Source: Cupriavidus necator N-1 (GTDB lineage: Bacteria; Pseudomonadota; Gammaproteobacteria; Burkholderiales; Burkholderiaceae). From it: DNA of 64,000 nt. Each line of letters opens with the position of its first letter. Positions within the stretch are counted from its first letter, which is position 1. The notes below the pieces were generated by a model. It was not told the origin of the DNA, ran no database searches, and was given only the letters and a program-made list of their open reading frames with translations. A program made the position numbers and the translations under genes. The stretch lies in NCBI RefSeq assembly GCF_000219215.1, contig NC_015727.1, forward strand, positions 682,001-746,000, given 5' to 3'. This document shows, one piece after another, positions 7,918 through 16,724 of this stretch.

Positions 7918-7953
7918 GGTGACGTGACAACTACGTTGACAATCGCCGTGGGC

Positions 7954-8678
7954 CAGATGTAAAGCTCCGCACCGAGGTCAGAGCATTCGAGCACAGTTCA
8001 TTCAAGGTGAGCTTCCTTTTGGATATGGGAAGCTTCCTTAGCACGCTATTCTCAGGCCCCGTGTCGCCGAAGGATTACTTGCAAATCCTCAAATCTGCAT
8101 TCGAGGCTTGGAAATTTCTGAAGGGCAAAGAGCCAAAGGAGGCAATTCGAGTCGACAACGAGTCGATTGCTGTTACGAATTCAACTGGAGAAGTGCGAGT
8201 TTTTAAGGATTGCGTGATCAACATCATCAGCAATGAGAAGGCAGGTGACGCGGTCGAACGATTCGTAGGTACGGCGCTTTCCAGTGACGGAGTGAATCGC
8301 GTTTCGTTGGAAGATTCGCGCGGAAGGGAAGTCACAAGCGCTGATTCGAGTGAAGCCGACTACTTCCACACGCAAACGACCAGCAACCCCACCTACGAGT
8401 TCGAGAACGTGATGGCCCTAATCATTGAGGCGCCAACGTTCAGGGATGGGAACAAATGGAAGTTCTCAGATGGCCAATCCACCTTCAACGCATTGATCGA
8501 GGACAAGGAATTCATCGCCCGCGTGAAAACTGGTGAGGAGCGGTTCGGCAATGGTGACGAGCTCGTGGTCCGGCTGAAGACGCAACAAACGATTAGCTCC
8601 GGTGGCGCAGTAAAGACTGACAAGACGATCACTGAGGTGCTTGAGCACAAGATCAGACATCAAGGAAAGTTGCTTTAG
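7954..8678 (+). pseudogene. Uncharacterised 287-aa gene, 3' part
   Basis: After the right-hand TGGGC the frame continues without error from the 6153 segment (CYGP then DVKLRTEVRAFEH). It includes a short hydrophobic stretch (VSFLLDMGSFLSTLF) and a C-terminal half rich in beta-strand-like segments. A GTG at 8007 could allow a 223-residue truncated product. The family was not recognised. Confidence 0.65.
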
Positions 8679-8721
8679 TGAAGTGTCACAACGGCAATTT
8701 CAGCTTGCTTCCATCCCACTG

Positions 8722-8746
8722 ACCCGGCCCAGCGCCGGGTTTTTCG
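8722..8746 (+). terminator. Rho-independent terminator
   Basis: A GC stem (CCCGGC / GCCGGG) with a short loop is followed by a T run, 45 bases after the stop of the split gene ending at 8678. Confidence 0.75.
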
Positions 8747-9269
8747 TTTCGCACGATCGATACCGCTATGAGCGCGACGGCACCCAGTAGGGTGCCTGCG
8801 CTCGGCCCAAGAGTCCGTCTAGCGGGCTTTCTTGTTTGCTCCCCTGGGCGTGGACCTCTCGCACATCTTCGCTTTCGGAAAGGACATCGGGTTGGCCACG
8901 GAAGCTACCGCATCGAGAGGAAGCACGCTCACTAGGGGTCATCGTACTTTGCGTGCATTTTCTGGCGGTATGCCCCCGAAAGCTTTTGGCTATCAAGGAC
9001 TTACGAATGCACCGTCGGCACGTGATTTATTGCACCGAGAAACCTTGCTGCGGGCGGCTCCGCGGTCGGCTACCACCATTTTTTGCATGGAAAGTACGAT
9101 GACCCCCGGGACCTGCGGGCCTCGGCACCCGAACGGGTGGTCGAAGCGGCGACCGACGAGGTGCAGGCCATCGCCCACGGCTAACCTAGGCCCAACCCGC
9201 TAGGGGCATGGCGCCGTCGCGCAATCCCTCCCGACGCCGCGTGGCGTGCCCTCTGGGCAGGCCACATAC
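8747..9269. other. Stretch without a recognised gene
   Basis: No complete gene is supported. A plus-strand frame ending in ERVVEAATDEVQAIAHG with a TAA at 9182-9184 looks like the tail of a real but lost protein; its family is unknown. Confidence 0.4.
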
Positions 9270-10061
9270 TCAAGCCTTGGCGTGTCGCCGCTCCTGCGAT
9301 TTCGCCGCTCGACTGACAGCCGTCGTCGTGCGCCTAGCAGACGCGGCGCTTTTGATTGGAGAGGGTGGTGGGGTGACGCCGCTTCCGGTTGATCTGCCCT
9401 TGGTCCCGGCGAGCTTGGCCGGCGCGGTCTTGGTGGTCGCGGTTTTGGCCGCGATTCCCTTGGTCGCGGCGCGCTTGGCTGGCACCGTCTTGGTAGGCGC
9501 AGTCTTGGCCGCGCCGCGCTTGGCCGGCACGGTCTTGGTGGGCGCAGTTCTGGTCGCGCCGCCCTTGGAGGCGGAGCGCTTGGACGGCACATTCTTGGCC
9601 GGCGCCGTTTTGACCGCGCCGCTCTGGGTGGCGGCGCGCTTGGCCGGCGTGTTCTGGGTCGCAGTTTTGACCGGGACGCCTTGGATTATGGCGCGTTTGG
9701 TCGGCGAGCTCTTAGTTGTCGTAGTCTTTGTCGAGGGGCCTTTCGCCAGGGAAGATGGGGCTCTCTTGGCCACGACGTTTGTCGTCGGCGCGCGACCGAC
9801 GCGCAGCGGTGGATCCTCGGCGACTACGAATCTCCCCGTACGTGCATTGGCGCGGGTGGCATCCGCTCCCACGATTACCAGTTTGCCGCTCGCCTTGTCA
9901 CGCAACATGGACCGAGCGATGGCCCTCAGCCGCTCGCTGTTGTCAGTCGAACTCGCTGTCGTCGATGTCACATATCTGTCGGCAAATCGTTGAAGACGGG
10001 TTCGTTCCTCGGCCGTTGCCTGGCGCCCATAGACGCCTTTGCGAGCTTTGATCAGTTTCAT
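9270..10061 (-). CDS. Histone-H1-like protein with PAKRA-type repeats
   Basis: The 263-residue product has a globular N-terminal part of about 95 residues (MKLIKARKGVYGRQ onward). A long low-complexity Lys/Ala/Thr/Pro tail follows, with repeated KTxPAKRA-type units resembling bacterial histone-H1-like nucleoid proteins. A GAGG ribosome-binding site precedes the ATG. It lies 26 bases downstream of the nitrilase-fold gene on the same strand, so co-transcription is likely. A DNA- or RNA-coating role is inferred from composition; the N-terminal part is unidentified. Confidence 0.65.
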   Translation of the reverse strand: MKLIKARKGVYGRQATAEERTRLQRFADRYVTSTTASSTDNSERLRAIARSMLRDKASGKLVIVGADATRANARTGRFVVAEDPPLRVGRAPTTNVVAKRAPSSLAKGPSTKTTTTKSSPTKRAIIQGVPVKTATQNTPAKRAATQSGAVKTAPAKNVPSKRSASKGGATRTAPTKTVPAKRGAAKTAPTKTVPAKRAATKGIAAKTATTKTAPAKLAGTKGRSTGSGVTPPPSPIKSAASARRTTTAVSRAAKSQERRHAKA

Positions 10062-10087
10062 AGGAATTACCTCGGGATGACGTCAGA

Positions 10088-11929
10088 CTAGAGCCAATCG
10101 GCGGCTACCGCAAGCGGGGTGACTGTTTCGAGTTTCCAGCGTCGGGTCGTCTTCAGATCGGTGCGATGGTCGAGCGAGTATTGTTCATCCTTTTCCGCGA
10201 TTACCGTCAGGACGAGTCCATGATGGTCCGCAGGAAGATAGAGCTCTGTGTTGGCGCCTTGGTCGTGTCTCCAGAGGCCGACTGCGCGTGCGGGATTGCG
10301 TTCTCCCAGATTGGAGCGATCGACCATGCCGGCGGATGTGATAGACAGGACGGATGAGCCAGGGTCCTCGGCCAGTACGGTCGCATATCGACCGGGCCAG
10401 CGTACGGCCAACTGTGGCCCGTCCATCAGGAGGGCCACGACTAGATTGGGACCGACCGATCTGATGACAGGCATGGCCGGGTCGGCGCGGGCAAGATCCT
10501 CACAGATGAGTACTGTCATGCAGAGGTCGTCGCGTAACGCGAGGAAAGGCAGTTGCCTACCGTCAACCGCAATGTGCTCCCAGACCTTAAGTGGCGCGGG
10601 AGAGGGTACGCCTGTCAAGCCGTATCGCTTGATCTGCTCTTTGTCAAGCGCCCAACGGTGGTGTTTGGAGTGCGCCTTGTCATATAGCACGCGTTCGCTG
10701 AGCTTAACGTTCCCGCGTGCGAAAACCATCGTTTTCGCCCGATTGCGGCCGGGCTGTCCATCGTAGGTTTCGTGCCCCGGCTCGCCCGCGGCCATGGTCC
10801 CGGTAATCAGAAACTTGAGCCCGGGAATTGGCCTGCGGGCCAGCACATCGAGCAACTGGCTGGCGAGCTCTTCCGTTAAAGCGCACTCCGGGAAAAGCAC
10901 ACCGTCAATCGCATCAGATCCAAATTTAGCAATTGCCTGTTCGACCAGCGGGGCGATCAACTCGTCACGTAGCATTTTGGCCGTGACTGCTGGCCTTTTG
11001 AGCCAGGTCGGTTTGACAGTGAAGTACGGCTGCATCTTGGCGCCACTGTGCATCTCCCGCGTTGGGCCCGCAGCAACAAAGCTTTCGTCGTCGACACGAA
11101 ACGGAAATGGGATAACGAGCAGTCGCATCACATCGCCGCTCGGTCCGTTGTCTGGGAGCACCCATTCTGACTGTACGACGCTGGTCGGGGGTAGAAGCGC
11201 TAGGTGATGGCTCATCGCACGCACCGTGCAGCCGACCGAGGGAGTCAAGGATTTGGGTAGTACGGTGAGCTTCGTTGGGGGAACTTTCTCGCAAATCGAA
11301 TGTGGGACATAGGGTAGCAGGGCAGTCTTGTCGATCTCTCCCACTCGATCAAGAAGGGAAAGGGCCGCGCGTTCCGTCATTTCGGTCGCTTTTTCCTTAT
11401 CCCGCGAAATCCAGCCGACGCCTGCCGATGCCTCGTCAGCAACGGCGAGTAGGCGCATAAGGGTCAATACCACAGGGCTATAAGGGATGCTGGCTTGGAT
11501 CTTTGCCAGACTGACGCCCCCATGGAGCATGAGTAGGTCATACCACCACACTTTGACCACTTGCGGACATTGGCCTGTGCTCCTCCATTCGTCGGCGGCG
11601 TCGAGAACCTCATTGATGTACACGCTGTGACGAAGGTAATGACCCTCCACAAGGGACGCCTCCGTATAGCAGCCGGAAGCTTCCATCAAGGTCGCGGCGA
11701 CCGCAAATACGTCTGCAGGCCAACGTGGAGGGATGAGCCATCGCAGGATGTGATTGATGGCGGCATCACCAGTCTCTTCGATCGGCTCAAAATGGCTGCC
11801 GTTTGGAAGCAAATCCTCGACAACACTGAGGATCGTGAGTTCATGGCCATCGACATTCCCCCTCATGGGGGCAGTACTTGGCGCCTTCGTTGTACGCTTG
11901 ACCTGGCTCGGCTTTTTTGGGGTGGACAT
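10088..11929 (-). CDS. Nitrilase-fold (carbon-nitrogen hydrolase) protein with long N-terminal extension
   Basis: This 613-residue protein carries a C-terminal nitrilase-superfamily domain (about 265-600). A plausible catalytic triad is visible: E348 in VLFPECAL, K422 (or K418) in YDKAHSKHHRW, and C476 in VLICEDLAR. The first about 260 residues are mainly helical and not recognised. Known nitrilase-fold enzymes hydrolyse or form amide bonds, and a nitrilase domain is also fused to reverse transcriptase in the DRT type 1 antiphage system. Here no reverse transcriptase is present. It lies between a HEPN-like gene (173 bases upstream) and the H1-like gene. The substrate is unknown. Confidence 0.7.
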   Translation of the reverse strand: MSTPKKPSQVKRTTKAPSTAPMRGNVDGHELTILSVVEDLLPNGSHFEPIEETGDAAINHILRWLIPPRWPADVFAVAATLMEASGCYTEASLVEGHYLRHSVYINEVLDAADEWRSTGQCPQVVKVWWYDLLMLHGGVSLAKIQASIPYSPVVLTLMRLLAVADEASAGVGWISRDKEKATEMTERAALSLLDRVGEIDKTALLPYVPHSICEKVPPTKLTVLPKSLTPSVGCTVRAMSHHLALLPPTSVVQSEWVLPDNGPSGDVMRLLVIPFPFRVDDESFVAAGPTREMHSGAKMQPYFTVKPTWLKRPAVTAKMLRDELIAPLVEQAIAKFGSDAIDGVLFPECALTEELASQLLDVLARRPIPGLKFLITGTMAAGEPGHETYDGQPGRNRAKTMVFARGNVKLSERVLYDKAHSKHHRWALDKEQIKRYGLTGVPSPAPLKVWEHIAVDGRQLPFLALRDDLCMTVLICEDLARADPAMPVIRSVGPNLVVALLMDGPQLAVRWPGRYATVLAEDPGSSVLSITSAGMVDRSNLGERNPARAVGLWRHDQGANTELYLPADHHGLVLTVIAEKDEQYSLDHRTDLKTTRRWKLETVTPLAVAADWL

Positions 11930-12102
11930 GACGGTGACGGGCAGAAATTAATGAAACCGGCGTCTGGTAGCGAAATTGGCGCAATATCGCGTCGACACCC
12001 GGAATGCTAACGCAACCTCCGGCATCGATGAAGATTCCTGCTGGCGTCGTGTCACGGTGGCATCCAGCATGGTTTGTCGATATCGGATGAACCAGGCGGA
12101 GC

Positions 12103-12840
12103 CTAAAGATGCGCATTGTGTTTGAGATAGGTGAAACCGGCTGTGTCGGGCAGTGTCTCAAGCGTCCTGTTGATGAAATACTTGGTGACGCTTAGGCTCC
12201 AGCGAGCCAGTGCGGGCGTGTCAATCAGTTCCAGCCAGCCTGAACATTGCGAATTCGAGGTGTCGATGTTCAGAACGTCTTTCAATGCCGTGAGTACTGG
12301 CGGTAAAGCGCGGGATGCGTTGACAAGTGCTCCGTCGTGGTCGTACAGGAATTCCGAGCCGCCTCGGTGGACAATCGCGTTGCGCAATTCGAAAAGCTCG
12401 CCGACGCCCTCGGGGAGCGTTGATCTCCACGCTGCCTTCTTGTCCTTGGGGTCGGTAGGATTTCGTGTCTCCTCTCGCAACAGTCCGTCGAGGACGTAGT
12501 ATTGATCGAGTCCCGAACGCTTCTGGTCCGTGAGTTCCTTGATCCGATCGGCGAATCCCCTTTCCATAGGCGTGAGAGGTTCGAGGTTCGATACCGTAAA
12601 TTCCCACTTCTTGCGCCCCCAACGGTCTTGGTTCTGGTTCGATTCGTTGCGGGCGGTCTTCTCAAATTCCTGTCTGGCATGCAACGAAACAGCGATATCG
12701 CCAGGCAGTGCTTCGATAGCCGCGACGCTCATGATTGAGCACGGTATGCCACCACTGTCCTTTTGCGCCTTGGTGGCAAGTTCGAACAGGTAGCTCGAAT
12801 GAAATGGGACGAATGATCTGCGGACGTCTGTTTTGGTCAT
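12103..12840 (-). CDS. HEPN-like protein with Rx4H motif
   Basis: The 245-residue protein is predicted to be helical and contains ELRNAIVHRGG, in which R153 and H158 form the Rx4-6H motif of HEPN ribonucleases. It is the first gene of a minus-strand set with the nitrilase-fold and H1-like genes. The HEPN assignment rests on the motif and its helical context and is not certain; it could instead be a non-catalytic HEPN-fold protein. About 850 bases upstream hold no gene, so its promoter probably lies just above 12840. Confidence 0.55.
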   Translation of the reverse strand: MTKTDVRRSFVPFHSSYLFELATKAQKDSGGIPCSIMSVAAIEALPGDIAVSLHARQEFEKTARNESNQNQDRWGRKKWEFTVSNLEPLTPMERGFADRIKELTDQKRSGLDQYYVLDGLLREETRNPTDPKDKKAAWRSTLPEGVGELFELRNAIVHRGGSEFLYDHDGALVNASRALPPVLTALKDVLNIDTSNSQCSGWLELIDTPALARWSLSVTKYFINRTLETLPDTAGFTYLKHNAHL

Positions 12841-13677
12841 TGATATTCCATCGCGTTCGGTTCTGCAAGTTCCACGGATTGAATCCGGTCAAATCTGCCA
12901 ACTCAGGGCCAAGGTTAGTGCTGGGAGTAACTCGCGTGCGATACACGCAGGCCGAAAATGCGTTGGGAGTTCTTCGGCATCGTCTGTCGCCTCCCCTCCC
13001 CGACGTATCAGTAGACCGCGGCGGAACGCAGAATCTGGCAACAGCCGGGCTGCTTCCCAGTATTCGAAGTCTGCCGAATGCCTGCAGGGCGGCCGCAATG
13101 GAGATGGGGGGATTGCTTGCGCGATCACTATTCGATGTTCATTCAAACTCGCGAGGCGAATTGGTCATCACCGGAACTCCGGCTGCGGTGGACTTGCGAG
13201 GCTATCGACTGCCTATGTGGCATGGCACCGCGTTTTTTGGATTGTCGTTTTGGTAAATGCTAGTAAGCGATTGATTATGTCACAGAAAATAAGGGGTCAC
13301 TTGCGATAATTATTGATGTTTAGTCGGGTTGAATGATTTGAGTCATGCGGCATCTGTCGCGGCACTGTCATTCGCAAGGCGGGCGCCCATGCCCTGCAGA
13401 GGAAGGGGTGTCGGCATAGGGAGGATCGCACATAACTTTATGTTTTCAGCTCGCAGGGCATTGGAGAAAAAAAATGGTTCTTCGCCGATCTGCGGGGTGG
13501 TTGGAGGGTCCCAGAACGACCCTGAACTGCCCTTCGACCCAGAGCAACCTCTACGGCTGCTTCCGCAGGGCGGAGCCGACGTTTGAATGTCCGAGTGAAG
13601 CCGTGGGCCAGCGACCGAAAATGGCTGCGGTTGCCGACGCTGGTGGCAATTGAGGCTGTAGCGGTCGCAGTGTAGTA
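12841..13677. other. Gene-poor stretch
   Basis: No coding frame with convincing protein character is seen. The part around 13240-13330 is AT-richer than its surroundings. Confidence 0.5.
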
Positions 13678-13699
13678 GGCCCCCGGTGCGGGCCTTTTT
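13678..13699 (+). terminator. Probable rho-independent terminator
   Basis: A GGCCC/GGGCC stem followed by TTTTT. No plus-strand gene was recognised upstream, so it may terminate a lost gene. Confidence 0.6.
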
Positions 13700-13925
13700 A
13701 TCGATCTTGCGACAACAGCCGCCATACCGGAATGCTGCCATCGAAACTATCGAAACACTCCCGGATCGCGTCGGTCACAACGCTTGGATCGCAATTGGCG
13801 GCATCCGGAACGCATGCCCGAATGAGATCTTCGACGTCAAAGCGCTGTTCCGCCCGAGTTCGCCAGGCATCGCGGTCGCGGGCTAGGATTGGAAGGTACT
13901 GGTCTCGGATCGGGATGTAACGCAT
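13698..13925 (-). CDS. Small hypothetical protein (75 aa)
   Basis: The product MRYIPIRDQYLPILARDRD onward is compositionally normal, rich in Arg/Asp, with no signal peptide or membrane segment. Family and role are unknown. The call rests on protein-like codon and residue use only. Confidence 0.45.
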   Translation of the reverse strand: MRYIPIRDQYLPILARDRDAWRTRAEQRFDVEDLIRACVPDAANCDPSVVTDAIRECFDSFDGSIPVWRLLSQDR

Positions 13926-14205
13926 GGCTCAGACTCGACATGATGGTGCCCCGTATTGACGTCCGCCTCGCGTATTTCTTGACCCATCCACTGCTTACGT
14001 CAACCAAAGGGCGACGGTGAACCGAACCGTCAGGTCCTGGGCCCAGCGTCACGGGATTCCACGCCAGTCCGGCAAATTCCGGATTTCCAGTCCGGCAAAA
14101 GCGCACGTCGTCCGGCTAATTCCGGTTTCCTACACTTTTGCGCGAAGTTGGCGGCTGATGCAGCAAAAAGCCGCTCCCCTCTTACGGTTTTGGACATAAC
14201 ACCAG

Positions 14206-14424
14206 TTATGTCAATTTTCGATAGCGTTGCGTGCGTACGGGCTTTGCGGAAGGGACAGCTTCAACGATGACAGTCGTCGTAGGAGCAGCGCTCGGCTTTA
14301 TGTTCGGATCGCCTGCCGGAGTCAAGCCTGACGCACGCGTCCTGGCCACGGCTTGCTCGATACCGCGTCCGACAACGTCTTGAAAGCGTTGACTCATGAT
14401 GTAGTGGATCAGTTTTGAAGCCAT
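14206..14424 (-). CDS. Small hypothetical protein (72 aa)
   Basis: The ATG at 14424 is preceded by a GAGGGAAGG purine-rich ribosome-binding site. The product begins MASKLIHYIMSQRFQDVVG and contains AVARTRASGLTPAGD. A related segment (AVATTRTAGWTPAGD) appears on the minus strand near 52780, so this is a small repeated family. Function unknown. Confidence 0.5.
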   Translation of the reverse strand: MASKLIHYIMSQRFQDVVGRGIEQAVARTRASGLTPAGDPNIKPSAAPTTTVIVEAVPSAKPVRTQRYRKLT

Positions 14425-14491
14425 TGCGCCTTCCCTCTGTGGTTCGTGAGTTCATCATAGCGGACCAAGCAGCCTGGTGCGCAAGGGCAGG

Positions 14492-14778
14492 ATGGGCACG
14501 CCCGACGAGGTGGTTGCAGGCGTTCTGGCAGGAACTGCGCGGGCGCACGCGCGTTACCATCGACCATCCCGACTTGCCGGATGCGCTGAAGGACATCGCG
14601 TCGGGGGCGGTGCAGATCATCTGGCAGGCGGCCCACGCCGCCGGCCCCAGCGTCACCGCCAGTGGTCTGCTACCGCAACGCCGCGGGGCAGAGTCGGGAG
14701 GGGCAGGGCGACATGCCCGACTCGCTGCGGCGGGCGGTCAATGCGGGGCAGTCGGTGGAGTTTTTCCGGGGCGCATAG
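14492..14778 (+). pseudogene. Chimeric remnant: KfrA N-terminus fused to H-NS C-terminus
   Basis: The 5' part encodes the KfrA segment TRVTIDHPDLPDALKDIA after a frameshift near 14510. The 3' part matches the short H-NS DNA-binding region in another frame, ending GAGTTTTTCCGG...TAG. The coiled coil and poly-proline linker have been deleted between the two. Confidence 0.7.
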
Positions 14779-14869
14779 TCGCCGGGTTCGCCGCTTGCCG
14801 CTGCCGACACCTCCCTTGCGCTATCATCCGGCCCATCTGGTCCACAGCAAACGACAGGAGCAGCCAATC

Positions 14870-15574
14870 ATGCGACACATCGGTCAGACCGTCTCGTTCA
14901 TCCGTCCCGACGGCCAGTCGGTCAACGGCTACCTTGCGAAGCCGGATCGCACCGACGGCGCCCCGGCAATCATCGTTGTCCAGGAGTGGTGGGGCCTGAA
15001 CAACCAGATTCGCGGCGTGGCCGACCGCCTTGGGCGTGCCGGCTACTACGCGCTAGTGCCGGACCTCTACCGCGGCGCCAGCACGGTCGAGCAGGAAGAG
15101 GCCCACCACCTGATGTCCAAGCTGAACTTCGGCGACGCCGTGGCGCAGGACATCCGCGGCGCTATGCAGTACCTCGGCACCCTGAGCAGCCGCATCGGTA
15201 TCACTGGCTTTTGCATGGGTGGCGCGCTGACGCTGCTGTCGCTGAACGCCATCCCCGAGTTGAAGGCAGGTGTGCCGTTCTACGGCATGCCGCCGCTGGA
15301 AGCCATCGACCCTGCCAATATTAAGGCGCCGGTGCTCGTCCACTCGGCCACGCAGGACGCGTTCTTTGCGGCCGAAAACTTCGACAAGCTCGAGGAGAAG
15401 CTGCGCGCCGGCGGCGTCGACTCGACGTTCCACCGTTACCTCGCGCACCATGCCTTTGCCAACGAGGAAGCCATCGGCGACGGCCGCATCGCCGGTACCC
15501 AGTACGACGCCGCTTGGGCGCAGGTCGCCTGGGACCGCACGCTGACGTTCTTCGCGCGCCACCTCTGGCGCTGA
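14870..15574 (+). CDS. Dienelactone hydrolase family protein
   Basis: The 234-residue alpha/beta hydrolase starts at ATG 14870 with a GGAG ribosome-binding site 9 bases upstream. The dienelactone-hydrolase residues are in place: E39 in QEWWGL, the nucleophile C115 in GFCMGG, D163 in ATQDAFF and H194 in HHAFAN. Family members open dienelactone rings in chloroaromatic breakdown, but many have other ester substrates. No catechol pathway gene adjoins it, so the substrate is open. It is the sole cargo between H-NS remnants at 14492-14778 and 15647-15913. Confidence 0.85.
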   Translation: MRHIGQTVSFIRPDGQSVNGYLAKPDRTDGAPAIIVVQEWWGLNNQIRGVADRLGRAGYYALVPDLYRGASTVEQEEAHHLMSKLNFGDAVAQDIRGAMQYLGTLSSRIGITGFCMGGALTLLSLNAIPELKAGVPFYGMPPLEAIDPANIKAPVLVHSATQDAFFAAENFDKLEEKLRAGGVDSTFHRYLAHHAFANEEAIGDGRIAGTQYDAAWAQVAWDRTLTFFARHLWR

Positions 15575-15646
15575 TCATCGCCAGCCGGGAAGCATCCCGT
15601 CTGCGGCCATGCCGCCCTGAACTCGGATGACGGCAGCGACGCAACG

Positions 15647-15913
15647 ATGACAGTAAAAATGAGCGGGCGGAGGCGATCCACTGGATCCAGGCCCGGATGG
15701 CGGACTACGGGCCGACCATGGAGGAGCTGGAAGCGGCGGGGGTGCTTCGATCCGCCGCCCCCTCCGCCACCACCACCGCCACCCGCGCCACCGCCAGTGG
15801 TCTGCTACCGCAACGCCGCGGGGCAGAGTTGGGACGGGCAGGGCGGGATGCCCGACTGGCTGCGGCGGGCGGTCAATGCGGGGCAGTCGGTGGAGTTTTT
15901 CCGGGTTGGATAG
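15647..15913 (+). CDS. Short H-NS-like protein with compensated frameshifts
   Basis: The 88-residue frame keeps the poly-proline linker and an intact H-NS domain (YRNAAGQSWDGQGGMPDWL). A one-base deletion after codon 4 and a one-base insertion near 15740 put about 30 N-terminal residues out of the ancestral frame, replacing the dimerisation helix by an Arg/Trp-rich sequence. A remnant of the kfrA tail precedes it (from about 15624). It may give a DNA-binding protein unable to dimerise, or be a pseudogene. Confidence 0.5.
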   Translation: MTVKMSGRRRSTGSRPGWRTTGRPWRSWKRRGCFDPPPPPPPPPPPAPPPVVCYRNAAGQSWDGQGGMPDWLRRAVNAGQSVEFFRVG

Positions 15914-16019
15914 CACCGTAGACTATCTGGCTTCAATAGCGAGGCGTGCAATGCCCCTTGTGATAGCCGATTTACCGTATCTTAGCTTGCCCGTGTATTG
16001 AAGGCCCCTGGAGGATTGT

Positions 16020-16539
16020 TTGAACCTGTCAAGTCCGTCCCGCATATGGTCGCGCGAAGAAGTGCTTTCGAAACCATGTCCCGTCCCGCGAGAGCCGGGG
16101 CTGTATGCATGGTATTTCAAGCAGGTTCCGGCCGGAGTTCCAACCAGTGACTGCATTCGCGTTGGTGACCTGACGCTTCTATACATCGGGATATCGCCTC
16201 GCGCGGCTCCGCTGAATGGCAAGCCGGCCAGCCGACAGCGCCTGCGTCACCGGGTGCAGTATCACTATCGGGGCAATGCGGAAGGCTCCACATTGCGCTT
16301 GACCTTGACTCACGTTTGCCGATGGGGAGCAGGTGCTCTCGCGCTGGATGTGGGAGAACGCATTCGTTGCGTGGCATGCAATCGAAGATCCGTGGATTCT
16401 CGAGCGCAAACTAATCGGTGATGTGGCTCTCCCTCTCAATCTCGAAATGAACAAGACCCATGCGTTTCACGTCGTGCTGTCGGAACTCAGGCGAATCGCT
16501 AGGGAGAATGCCCGTTCCCTTCCTGTTTGGACAGCCTGA
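16020..16539 (+). pseudogene. GIY-YIG-like nuclease gene, frameshifted
   Basis: The first frame contains EPGLYAWYF and LLYIGIS, matching the GIY-YIG motif pair. The second frame, from about 16310, reads GEQVLSRWMWENAFVAWHA and ends ARSLPVWTA, which fits the C-terminal half of the same family. The change of frame lies near 16290-16310. Together they would make about 170 residues. It is cargo between two H-NS modules. Confidence 0.65.
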
Positions 16540-16567
16540 GGCGGGGTGATCGTCCTCTTGCTGTAAA

Positions 16568-16668
16568 TTGACACTGTCGCGCTCCCAAATTTCTTGTGAA
16601 TCAACGACTTGCGAAAGAGTTGAAATTTTCGATATAAAGGGAAGTCGGAGAGCCTTGCTGCGAGCGAC
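16568..16668 (+). repeat. 97-bp repeat upstream of a KfrA/H-NS module
   Basis: This stretch aligns with 53314-53410 at roughly 80 percent identity by eye, including CTTGCGAAAG and GCCTTGCTGCGAGCG blocks. Both copies sit at the 5' edge of a module, so they probably mark the original module boundary or promoter region. Confidence 0.6.
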
Positions 16669-16724
16669 TTTCCGACGGTCGCCGTATCAATCTACAGCAA
16701 AAGGACGATCACCCCTATCAGCTG

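Larger units (their letters stand above)
6292..7948 (+). mobile_element. IS3-family insertion sequence, copy 1 of a repeated element
   Basis: The 1657-bp element is bounded by a 5-bp direct repeat TGGGC (6287-6291 and 7949-7953). Sub-terminal inverted sequences TTGTCGTGTCACCT (left) and TTGTCACGTCACCT (right, reverse complement) are visible. A second copy of identical length and almost identical sequence lies at 34317-35973. It carries overlapping orfA and orfB. Confidence 0.92.

Noticed and set aside
9208..9993. Plus-strand frame opposite the H1-like gene
   Set aside because: Its repetitive Leu/Val/Ala-rich sequence is the complement of the PAKRA-type repeats, and the minus frame has a ribosome-binding site and a neighbour in operon.
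10088..12840. A DRT type 1 (reverse transcriptase-nitrilase) system
   Set aside because: The nitrilase-type triad is present, but no reverse transcriptase motif such as YxDD was found in these proteins or neighbours.
14871..15913. A chlorocatechol degradation operon around the dienelactone hydrolase
   Set aside because: No catechol dioxygenase, cycloisomerase or regulator lies nearby; the gene stands alone between H-NS remnants.
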